Shown piece after piece: positions 1 through 6,070 of a stretch of 10,469 nucleotides of DNA. The position numbers were made by a program, and so were the translations under genes. The notes below the pieces were generated by a model. The model was not told the origin of the DNA. It was given only the letters and a program-made list of their open reading frames with translations, and did not search any database. Each line of letters opens with the position of its first letter. Positions within the stretch are counted from its first letter, which is position 1. Source of the DNA: an uncultured Spirochaetales bacterium (GTDB lineage: Bacteria; Spirochaetota; Spirochaetia; Sphaerochaetales; Sphaerochaetaceae); NCBI GenBank assembly GCA_934247875.1, contig CAKQJZ010000075.1, forward strand, positions 1 through 10,469. The letters are read 5' to 3'.

Positions 1-52
1 CTGTGAGGGGCAATAGGCAAGCCTTTCACTACAAAAAAAATTTTGAAAGGAG

Positions 53-74
53 TGTCGAGATTGTCTACTCGACA
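53..74. promoter_or_regulatory. inverted repeat upstream of ATPase 1
   Basis: The arms TGTCGAG (53-59) and CTCGACA (68-74) are perfect 7-bp complements around an 8-bp centre, ending 9 bases before the ATG at 84. This could be an operator over the start region. If translation really began upstream of 53 it would be coding sequence instead. The sequence is unlike the repeats of the other ATPase genes. Confidence 0.4.
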
Positions 75-83
75 GATTATTTC

Positions 84-1472
84 ATGTTTGTAGGAAGAAA
101 AAACGAAATTGAAAAGATAAATGATTTCTTTTGTGATCCTCGCAAAAGAGCAGCTCTCATATATGGAAAGCGAAGAGTTGGAAAATCTACATTAGTTCAG
201 AAAGCAGCAGAGCACTTCGATGGAGTTGTGATCAACTATTTATCTATTGTTGCACCTTTTAAGCTGAATCTAGATTCTCTTTCTGAACTTGTGCTCTCTT
301 CTTTTGGTGAGAGTGGAGACTATTCCTTTTCTTCCATAGATTCAATAATTTCCTATTTAAATGGCAAGAATCAAAAAGTGCTTTTAGTAATTGATGAGTA
401 CCAATATTTCAAGAAGGGCACAACAGAGTTTAATTTGGATTCGGCCTTTCAAAGAGCAATCGATTCGGGACTAAGTGATAATGTTAAACTCATTATATCT
501 GGTTCCTTTATCTCCATGATGTTAGAGCTTTTAGATGGCGATAATCCACTTTATGACAGGTTCTCCTTGATATTGCATTTAGAAGAAATGGATTATTATG
601 ATTCCTTTAAGTTCTTTCAGACATCAGACATAACAGAAAAAGTTAAGCTGTATTCAGTGTTTGGAGGAAGTCCAAACGTATTGGAAGTCATTGATGTTAC
701 AAAGAGTTTACGTGAGAATATAATTACTTTGCTTCTAGATAAAAATGCGTATCTCAAATCTTATATAGAGAATGATTTGCTTCTTGAATTCAAGAATTTG
801 TACAATCTAAAAGGAGTTCTCTCTGTTCTTGGCAATGGAAAGAAACGATTCACAGAAATCTCTGACAAGCTTGGAAACCTTAATCCAGCATTGCTTCTGA
901 AAACTCTTGAAACCCTTCAGGAAGTAGGAGTGATAAATGCTTTATTTCCGATAAATAAGGAAGGAAATAAGAAATATAAGTTTTATGAGATATCAAATAA
1001 CCTTGTTCGTTTCTACTATGAATATATCTATAAGAATCAGAGCAGGCTCTTATTCTCAGGTCCTGAAGTTTTCTATTCTCAATTAATAGAACCAAGGCTT
1101 GATGAATTTATCTCACATCGCTTTGAAAATCTTGTCAAAGAGTATTTCTCTCGTGCTGTAAGAACAGGAAATGAAGACCCTAAGATAGAGGCTGTTGGCT
1201 CTTATTGGTATGATGACCGACATGCATGTGAAAACGGTGAGTTTGATTGTGTTCTCAAAAAACAAAATTCATATACAGTTTTTGAAGTTAAGTTTTTAAA
1301 AAACAAGATAACACTTGCACTAGCAAAAAAAGAAGAAGAGAAGATCAGGAGTATTCCAGAACTTGCAATTGATAAGATAGGGTTTGTCTCTATTAATGGT
1401 TTTGACTTTTTTTGTGATGATTATATTGAAATTTCAGGATGTGATCTTGTGAAAAAAGAATTAGACGAATAA
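84..1472 (+). CDS. ATPase_2/DUF234-type P-loop ATPase with C-terminal PD-(D/E)XK-like domain (ATPase 1)
   Basis: Counted from the ATG at 84 (462 aa), the protein opens with the family's usual start MFVGRKNEI. Walker A (GKRRVGKST) lies at about residues 28-36 and Walker B (VLLVIDEY) ends near residue 106, followed by a sensor-like strand ending ISGS near 141. A winged-helix-like segment lies at about 236-275. The C-terminal DUF234 region has a nuclease-fold signature: an early Glu near 348, GEFD near 385-388, and FEVK near 400-403. All putative catalytic positions are present. Such proteins are predicted cytoplasmic, DNA-associated ATPases, but their function is unproven. The frame stays open to the window edge (GTG at 3), giving up to 27 more residues. 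I prefer 84 because homologues begin at this motif and an inverted repeat (53-74) sits just upstream. No Shine-Dalgarno is placed for 84; AAAGGAG at 46-52 is too distant. Confidence 0.85.
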   Translation: MFVGRKNEIEKINDFFCDPRKRAALIYGKRRVGKSTLVQKAAEHFDGVVINYLSIVAPFKLNLDSLSELVLSSFGESGDYSFSSIDSIISYLNGKNQKVLLVIDEYQYFKKGTTEFNLDSAFQRAIDSGLSDNVKLIISGSFISMMLELLDGDNPLYDRFSLILHLEEMDYYDSFKFFQTSDITEKVKLYSVFGGSPNVLEVIDVTKSLRENIITLLLDKNAYLKSYIENDLLLEFKNLYNLKGVLSVLGNGKKRFTEISDKLGNLNPALLLKTLETLQEVGVINALFPINKEGNKKYKFYEISNNLVRFYYEYIYKNQSRLLFSGPEVFYSQLIEPRLDEFISHRFENLVKEYFSRAVRTGNEDPKIEAVGSYWYDDRHACENGEFDCVLKKQNSYTVFEVKFLKNKITLALAKKEEEKIRSIPELAIDKIGFVSINGFDFFCDDYIEISGCDLVKKELDE

Positions 1473-1532
1473 TGAATTCCTCTCTCAAAAGAATGTTGCC
1501 AGTTTTATTTGTTATATATTAAATCGTAATTT

Positions 1533-1577
1533 AATAAAGTATAACTTTACAAAATATAATTTAAATAATACTTTATT
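1533..1577. promoter_or_regulatory. inverted repeat operator candidate of ATPase 2
   Basis: Arms AATAAAGTAT (1533-1542) and ATACTTTATT (1568-1577) are perfect 10-bp complements 25 bp apart. The core word ACTTTA occurs three times: inverted at 1535-1540 and direct at 1544-1549 and 1570-1575. The right arm ends 3 bases before the ATG at 1581. A repressor bound here would cover the predicted promoter and the start codon. Confidence 0.55.
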
Positions 1578-1581
1578 GATA
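1546..1581 (+). promoter_or_regulatory. candidate leaderless promoter of ATPase 2
   Basis: TTTACA at 1546-1551 serves as a -35 element. A 17-bp spacer leads to TACTTT at 1569-1574 as a weak -10. Transcription would start at or next to the ATG at 1581, and no Shine-Dalgarno precedes that ATG. The -10 box is poor, so this call rests on spacing and on the parallel with the promoter at 7516-7551. Confidence 0.35.
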
Positions 1582-2981
1582 TGAGTGAGTTGTTTATTGG
1601 GAGACATGAAGAATTAGCAAGGCTTGAAAAAGTTTGGAACAGCGATAAGTTTGAGTTCGTTGTCATTTATGGCAGACGAAGAGTCGGAAAGTCTTTCTTG
1701 ATTGACGCTTTTAGAGAAAATAAGAAAGGAATCTATTTTGAAGCGATTGACGGTGGAACTGAAATTACTCAGGTTAATTTATTTTCCCGCGCTGTATCAT
1801 ATGGATTATATGGTACAGAAAATCTAGTTTATCGTGATTTTATTTCAATTTTTGATGATATTGCCAAAATGGCTGAGAAAGAAAGAATCTATCTAGCTAT
1901 AGATGAAATCTCATACCTATGTGAATCTTGTTCTGAGATGGTAGGTCTATTGCAGCATTATGTAGATGTTGTATTCAAAAAAACAAAACTTGTTCTGATT
2001 CTTTCTGGTTCATCTCGCAGGTTCATAGAAGATAATATCTTGGGGCGGGAAAGTCCTTTATACGGAAGAAGAACAGAGCAGATAAAACTATTTCCTTTTA
2101 AGGCATATGAAACAGCAAAAATGCTATCTGGCTGGAATGTCCAGGATTTGGCAATTGCTCATATTGTCACAGGTGGTATCCCATATTATCTAAGTTTCAT
2201 TAAAAGACATGAAAATGCTATAGAGGCAATTAATAATGAGTTCTTTAAGCCAGGGAGCAGTTTATTTACTGAAGCTGAGCTGTTCATGAGTGGCATCTAC
2301 AGAAAACCTGGAACATATGAATCGATACTCAATGAGATTGCTCATGGAACATGTGAAGTCAATAAAATAAGCAGCAAAACTGGTATTAGCGAGGCCAATG
2401 TCAGTATCGCTCTCTCTTCTCTTTCTTCTCAAGACATTGTCTCAAGGAGAGAAAAGATAGAAGGGCATGGAATAGGGCGTGGCTGGGAGATTATCGATGG
2501 CTACTTTGCCTTTTATTATCAATTTGTTTATCCTTATCATTCGCTTATTGAAAGAGGAAGAGGCGAGGCAGCATTCAATAATGCAATTGCTTCTTTAGAT
2601 CTCTTTATATCAAAGAGGATTGAATTCTCATTTAGGGAATATGTCATTTTTAATTCTGATCTTCTTATTTCCTCTCTTGGCTCTATTAATTTTCCAAATC
2701 CAATAAAGAAACGAAATGAAGAGATAGATCTTTTTGGAAAAAGTGATAAAGGCTGGATAGTTGGTGAGTGCAAATGGCAGAAAAATGAGGTTCATAGAGA
2801 TGTATTGAATATGTTGGAAATGAGAAAGCTGCTTCTTGTGGGAGAAGAACATGCAGACTTTTTCTTACTATCAAAATCAGGATTCGCTGAAGACATTAAA
2901 CAAATAGCAAAAGAGCGTAGTGATATTCATCTAATCACAGGAAGAGAACTATTTGGTATTCAAGTATACTTAAATGGTTAA
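1581..2981 (+). CDS. ATPase_2/DUF234-type P-loop ATPase with C-terminal PD-(D/E)XK-like domain (ATPase 2)
   Basis: The 466-aa protein begins MSELFIGRHEELARLE, typical of this ATPase family. Walker A (GRRRVGKS) is at residues 31-38 and Walker B (RIYLAIDE) ends at D108-E109. A sensor-like LSGSS lies at 141-145 and a winged-helix-like region at about 250-290. The C-terminal DUF234 part carries the nuclease-fold residues E353, E381-I-D383 and E396-C-K398, so the putative metal site looks intact. It is a diverged paralogue of the gene at 84-1472 with the same layout, and lies 108 bases downstream of it with separate control DNA, so the two are probably not one operon. Its stop codon overlaps the ATG of a tnpB relic frame; an IS200/IS605-type end therefore directly abuts the gene. 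The biological role of the family is unknown. A nuclease toxin, a defence protein or a selfish element are all possible. Confidence 0.87.
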   Translation: MSELFIGRHEELARLEKVWNSDKFEFVVIYGRRRVGKSFLIDAFRENKKGIYFEAIDGGTEITQVNLFSRAVSYGLYGTENLVYRDFISIFDDIAKMAEKERIYLAIDEISYLCESCSEMVGLLQHYVDVVFKKTKLVLILSGSSRRFIEDNILGRESPLYGRRTEQIKLFPFKAYETAKMLSGWNVQDLAIAHIVTGGIPYYLSFIKRHENAIEAINNEFFKPGSSLFTEAELFMSGIYRKPGTYESILNEIAHGTCEVNKISSKTGISEANVSIALSSLSSQDIVSRREKIEGHGIGRGWEIIDGYFAFYYQFVYPYHSLIERGRGEAAFNNAIASLDLFISKRIEFSFREYVIFNSDLLISSLGSINFPNPIKKRNEEIDLFGKSDKGWIVGECKWQKNEVHRDVLNMLEMRKLLLVGEEHADFFLLSKSGFAEDIKQIAKERSDIHLITGRELFGIQVYLNG

Positions 2982-3051
2982 AGGAGCTGTCAGAATAATA
3001 AATCTGAAGAACGAAGGATTGAGGAATCTCAAGGATTTATCAGCAGTTTAG
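2974..3051 (+). pseudogene. relic of the TnpB (IS200/IS605 OrfB) C-terminus
   Basis: A 25-codon frame reads ...RIINLKNEGLRNLKDLSAV and then stops. The N-[LI]-x-N-E-G-L-R pattern close to the stop is what I know from the extreme C-termini of TnpB proteins (AAxNIxNEGLRIL-like). The rest of tnpB is absent: the frame begins at an ATG overlapping the stop of the ATPase 2 gene, and homology probably starts only around 2983. The immediately following IS-right-end-like structure supports the call. The match is short and made by eye. Confidence 0.5.
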
Positions 3052-3178
3052 GCGGCTGCTATAAAGGCTGAGGCTGGGCGGGCCTCAGTGGTCTGAGATG
3101 AAGTAAGACATCATTATTGGTGCGTTTATCGCTTGCAGGGCCAGAATCCAACAGGCTTTAGCCGTTGGAGTACGTCAA
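2983..3178 (+). mobile_element. decayed right end of an IS200/IS605-family (IS1341-type) element
   Basis: The segment combines a tnpB C-terminal relic with a hairpin-rich tail ending in a stem-loop and GGAGTACGTCAA, the arrangement seen at right ends of these elements. The last hairpin has stem CCAAC/GTTGG (3148-3152/3164-3168), a bulged A, and GGC/GCC closing a TTTA loop. A terminal TCAA at 3175-3178 would be the cleavage end. No left end, tnpA or main tnpB body remains. The relic fills the gap between two convergent ATPase genes. Confidence 0.5.
3042..3178 (+). ncRNA. candidate omega-RNA (TnpB guide RNA scaffold), relic
   Basis: Three hairpins occur in series. AGCAG/CTGCT at 3042-3060 spans the tnpB stop codon. 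CTGAGGC/GCCTCAG at 3068-3088 is a perfect 7-bp stem with a 7-base loop. CCAACaGGC/GCCGTTGG at 3148-3168 lies beside the element end. In known TnpB systems the guide RNA overlaps the 3' end of tnpB, runs to the right end, and takes its guide from the adjoining flank, here from 3179 onward. Whether this copy is still transcribed cannot be told. Confidence 0.4.
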
Positions 3179-3209
3179 ACAGGTTTGGATAAAGATATGG
3201 ATAAATCGT

Positions 3210-4427
3210 TTATATGTTTAACCATCCCCTTAGAAGAAAATCTGGAATGTAGATGTTCTTTATACCATCTCGAGAATAATCATGCTTGTCCATAGATAGA
3301 ATGAGCTTTGGAAAGTTGTCATCGATACGTTCCAGGGCTTGGAACTCTCTCTTTCTAGTGTTTTCGTCCATCAGTGTTGCAGAGACCTGTATATATATCT
3401 TCTCAGCACCTTTTACTGCTATGAAATCCACTTCAGACTTGTCGTTATTTCTTCCAACGCTTACTTTCATTCCTCTTCTTTTAAGCTCTAAGAATATTGC
3501 ATTCTCAAGAAGAGAGCCATAGTTATCACTCATATTGCCTTTAGTCAGATAAATCAGCCCTGTATCAACAGGATAGTACTTATCTGTCTGACCAAATCTC
3601 TCGCCACCTTTTATTGTGTGGAATTGTGCTTCATAATAAAGAAAAGATGAATTTAGAGCGTCCATGTACTTGCTTATGAGGTCTGGGTACATTTTGTATC
3701 CTGCGGATTTGATTCTGTGTGTCAGGTTGTTTCTTGAGACTGGGAAGCCTACAGCATCATTGATGAATGCTACGAGCCTTGAAAGTGTTTCATTGTTTGC
3801 ATCCCCGCCAATCTTTGGTCTGACGTCATTGAAGAGTATGCTATCTAGAATGGATTTCAGCATGTCTGCCTTTTGCATAGGTTCCTCAAGTAGCGCAGTA
3901 ATAGGAAATCCTCCATATAGTAGATAATCTTCGAAGAGTTTGTCTTTTGGATGTCCTTGAGAGGTTTTGTAATTGTAGTATTCGCTAAACGATAGGGGAA
4001 ATATCTCGATTTCTGTATATCTTCCGGTGAGAAGTGTCGCAAGCTCGCTTGATAGCATTTTTGCATTTGAACCTGTAATAGTGATTTCATACTCACCAGT
4101 ACTATAATAAGCATTTACAGCATTTTCCCAGTCTTTTATTAGCTGCACTTCATCTAGAAGCATAAAACGAGTTGATTTTGTCAGTTTTGATTTTATTGCA
4201 TCATTCATTGCACTAAGACTCTTGTCAAGTATGAAGTCAGGACTATCAAGACTTAGATATATAACACTGTCTTTTCCATATTGCTCTTCCAGCCATGCTT
4301 TGTAGATGAGAAGCAGCGAAGACTTTCCAGCGCGTCTCACACCTGTGATGACTTTAATGATGTCACTTCCTGTATATCTCTTCAGTTTCTCTAGATACAA
4401 TGGCCTTTCTATTACTGGACTTCTCAT
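3210..4427 (-). CDS. AAA_14/DUF4143 ATPase with nuclease-fold C-terminus (ATPase 3)
   Basis: The 405-aa protein has Walker A (GVRRAGKSS) at residues 29-37, Walker B (RFMLLDEVQ) with D92-E93, and a TGSNA sensor-like motif at about 118-122. These are followed by the FPLSFSEY segment usual in AAA_14 proteins. The DUF4143 C-terminus shows LEN (E308), EVDFIA (D334) and then IQVS at 346-349. The usual E-x-K of the PD-(D/E)XK fold is thus replaced by Q-V-S, so the nuclease site may be inactive or altered. This Gln variant is, as I recall, common in this subgroup. The start is secure: AAGGAG lies 8 bases upstream of the ATG. The gene is divergent from the one at 4647 and convergent with the gene ending at 2981. 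Cytoplasmic, function unproven. Confidence 0.87.
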   Translation of the reverse strand: MRSPVIERPLYLEKLKRYTGSDIIKVITGVRRAGKSSLLLIYKAWLEEQYGKDSVIYLSLDSPDFILDKSLSAMNDAIKSKLTKSTRFMLLDEVQLIKDWENAVNAYYSTGEYEITITGSNAKMLSSELATLLTGRYTEIEIFPLSFSEYYNYKTSQGHPKDKLFEDYLLYGGFPITALLEEPMQKADMLKSILDSILFNDVRPKIGGDANNETLSRLVAFINDAVGFPVSRNNLTHRIKSAGYKMYPDLISKYMDALNSSFLYYEAQFHTIKGGERFGQTDKYYPVDTGLIYLTKGNMSDNYGSLLENAIFLELKRRGMKVSVGRNNDKSEVDFIAVKGAEKIYIQVSATLMDENTRKREFQALERIDDNFPKLILSMDKHDYSRDGIKNIYIPDFLLRGWLNI

Positions 4428-4435
4428 TTGATACT

Positions 4436-4441
4436 CTCCTT
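4436..4441 (-). promoter_or_regulatory. Shine-Dalgarno of ATPase 3
   Basis: On the minus strand AAGGAG is followed by 8 bases and then the ATG at 4427. This is the clearest ribosome-binding site among the ATPase genes and decides the start. Confidence 0.75.
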
Positions 4442-4453
4442 GTTATCTTTAAG

Positions 4454-4474
4454 CTTATCAAAAAAATTGATAAG
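4454..4474. promoter_or_regulatory. inverted repeat upstream of ATPase 3
   Basis: CTTATCAA (4454-4461) and TTGATAAG (4467-4474) are perfect 8-bp arms around five A residues. The repeat begins 26 bases upstream of the start codon and directly upstream of the Shine-Dalgarno region of the minus-strand gene. It could be an operator or a 5'-UTR hairpin. No convincing -35/-10 pair was placed. Confidence 0.45.
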
Positions 4475-4558
4475 TTAAAAGAAAAAATGCTATACATATC
4501 AATATTATTTATAAGTATAATCAAAGCAATTTTGTGTACTGTACTAATTTATGGCACT

Positions 4559-4627
4559 TAACTTGCTTTTTCGTGCAAATAGTAAGATAACTAACTTGCT
4601 TTTTCGTGATATTATATGAAAAAGCAA
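4559..4627. promoter_or_regulatory. operator-like repeat array upstream of ATPase 4
   Basis: The 17-bp word TAACTTGCTTTTTCGTG occurs twice, identically, at 4559-4575 and 4592-4608, with starts 33 bp apart (about three helical turns). Its core TTGCTTTTTC at 4596-4605 recurs inverted as GAAAAAGCAA at 4618-4627, giving a perfect 10-bp-arm palindrome over a 12-bp AT-rich centre containing TATTAT. The array ends 19 bases before the ATG at 4647. Two direct copies and one inverted copy look like cooperative protein-binding sites covering the promoter. Confidence 0.6.
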
Positions 4628-4646
4628 AAAGGATAATAATTAAGAT

Positions 4647-5987
4647 ATGCTAAAAAGAAAGATATATAATGATCTTGTTATCTGGAAGGAGAAAAGCAAA
4701 GGCACCAGTGCGCTGATGATTGATGGTGCTCGTCGTGTAGGCAAAAGCTTTATCGCAGAAGAGTTTGCAAAGAGAGAATACAAGAGCTATATAATGATTG
4801 ATTTTGGACAGGCGCCAAAAGATGTTCTAGATATATTTGAGAGTGATAGTTCTGATCTTGATTTATTCTTTGCAAAATTGTCAGCATTTTATTCTACGTC
4901 ATTATTTAAACGAGAGTCTTTGGTTATATTCGATGAGGTACAGCAATTTCCAAGGGCTCGGCAGCTGATTAAATACCTCGTAGCTGATGGAAGATTTGAT
5001 TATTTGGAAACAGGATCATTAATCCGCTTAAAAAAGAACGTACAAGATATCATAATACCTTCAGAAGAAGATCATATTGAGATGTTTCCTCTTGATTTTG
5101 AAGAGTTTCTTTGGTCATTGGGAGATGATGCAACATATCCTCTTATAAGACATTGCTTTGAGACAAAGAAGCCTCTGGGTGCTGCCTTGCATAGAAAGAT
5201 AATGAACGATTTCCGTCAATATATTCTTGTAGGAGGAATGCCTCAATCTGTTATCGCTTATATAAACGGAAAGGACTTTGAAGCCTCTGATATTGCAAAG
5301 CGAAGAATATTAAGATTATATCGTGAAGATGTAGCAAAATTTGCGGCAGGGTATGAAGATAAGGTTTTTGCTTTATTCGATGGAATTCCAGGGCAACTTT
5401 CCAAGAAAGAAAAGAAATATAAGCTTTCATCTCTTGGTAAAAATGCGCGATTCCGTTCATATGAAGATTCCTTTGTCTGGTTGAATGAGGCTATGATTGT
5501 CAATGCTTGCTTTAACTCTACAGATCCTCATGTTGGGCTTGCATTAAGTGCTGATAATGCAACACAGAAATGTTATCTTGCAGATACAGGTCTTCTTGTT
5601 TCACTCACTTTCCAAGATAAGAAGTTCGTAGATAATGAGCTATATCGAGCAATCCTTTTCGATAAGCTGAATATTAATGAAGGAATGCTGGTTGAGAATG
5701 TTGTTGCTCAAATGCTAAGGCATAAAAGACCGCGTTTGTATTTCTATTCAAGATCAGATAACTACAATAGGGATAATAACATTGAGATTGATTTCCTTAT
5801 TACAGAAGAAAAGAAAATAGCTCCAGTTGAAGTAAAATCTGGAGATTATCGTCACCACGCCTCTTTGGATAAATTCCGAAGGCATTTTTCATCTGTTGTA
5901 GGCAATTCCTATATTCTTTATACCAAGGACCTGCTGATAAAAGATGGCATCATACATCTGCCGCTATATATGGCTGAATTGTTATGA
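4647..5987 (+). CDS. AAA_14/DUF4143 ATPase with PD-(D/E)XK-like C-terminus (ATPase 4)
   Basis: The 446-aa protein has Walker A (GARRVGKSF) at residues 27-35, Walker B (LVIFDEVQQ) with D96-E97, and an ETGSLI sensor-like motif at 121-126. The EMFPLDFEEFLW segment characteristic of AAA_14/DUF4143 ATPases follows. The C-terminal domain has VEN (E360), IEIDFLI (D392) and VEVKSGD (E405, K407), so unlike the divergent neighbour ending at 4427 all nuclease-fold residues are kept. The start is supported by AAAAAGGA at 4626-4633, somewhat far (13 bases) from the ATG. Two direct copies and one inverted copy of a distinctive 10-17 bp word lie immediately upstream. It shares only family-level resemblance with ATPase 3, so it is not a recent duplication. 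Function unproven. Confidence 0.88.
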   Translation: MLKRKIYNDLVIWKEKSKGTSALMIDGARRVGKSFIAEEFAKREYKSYIMIDFGQAPKDVLDIFESDSSDLDLFFAKLSAFYSTSLFKRESLVIFDEVQQFPRARQLIKYLVADGRFDYLETGSLIRLKKNVQDIIIPSEEDHIEMFPLDFEEFLWSLGDDATYPLIRHCFETKKPLGAALHRKIMNDFRQYILVGGMPQSVIAYINGKDFEASDIAKRRILRLYREDVAKFAAGYEDKVFALFDGIPGQLSKKEKKYKLSSLGKNARFRSYEDSFVWLNEAMIVNACFNSTDPHVGLALSADNATQKCYLADTGLLVSLTFQDKKFVDNELYRAILFDKLNINEGMLVENVVAQMLRHKRPRLYFYSRSDNYNRDNNIEIDFLITEEKKIAPVEVKSGDYRHHASLDKFRRHFSSVVGNSYILYTKDLLIKDGIIHLPLYMAELL

Positions 5988-6017
5988 AGGTTGTAGGAAT
6001 AATTTCTGAATTTGTTT

Positions 6018-6030
6018 TATCCTAAGGATA
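6018..6030. repeat. short palindrome in the leader of the MATE gene
   Basis: TATCCT and AGGATA flank a single A, 40 bases before the MATE start at 6071. It could be a regulator site but is short and may be chance. A purine-rich GGATAAGGAG follows at 6026-6035, too far from the ATG to be its ribosome-binding site. Confidence 0.2.
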
Positions 6031-6070
6031 AGGAGTAGGGTGGAATAGTTCAGTTCTGCCTGTTAATCAG

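Noticed and set aside
880..1095. Minus-strand open frame of 71 codons inside ATPase 1
   Set aside because: A shadow of the ATPase coding sequence with no start signal.
3187..3205. GGATAAA repeated twice, 12 bp apart, before the end of ATPase 3
   Set aside because: Seven-base AT-rich repeats are expected by chance here, and no partner structure was seen.
3664..3927. Plus-strand open frame of 87 codons inside ATPase 3
   Set aside because: Antisense to a well-supported ATPase; the translation has no recognisable motif.
4559..4608. Direct repeats considered as a short CRISPR array
   Set aside because: There are only two 17-bp direct copies with a 16-bp gap and no cas genes; the promoter position and inverted third copy fit an operator.
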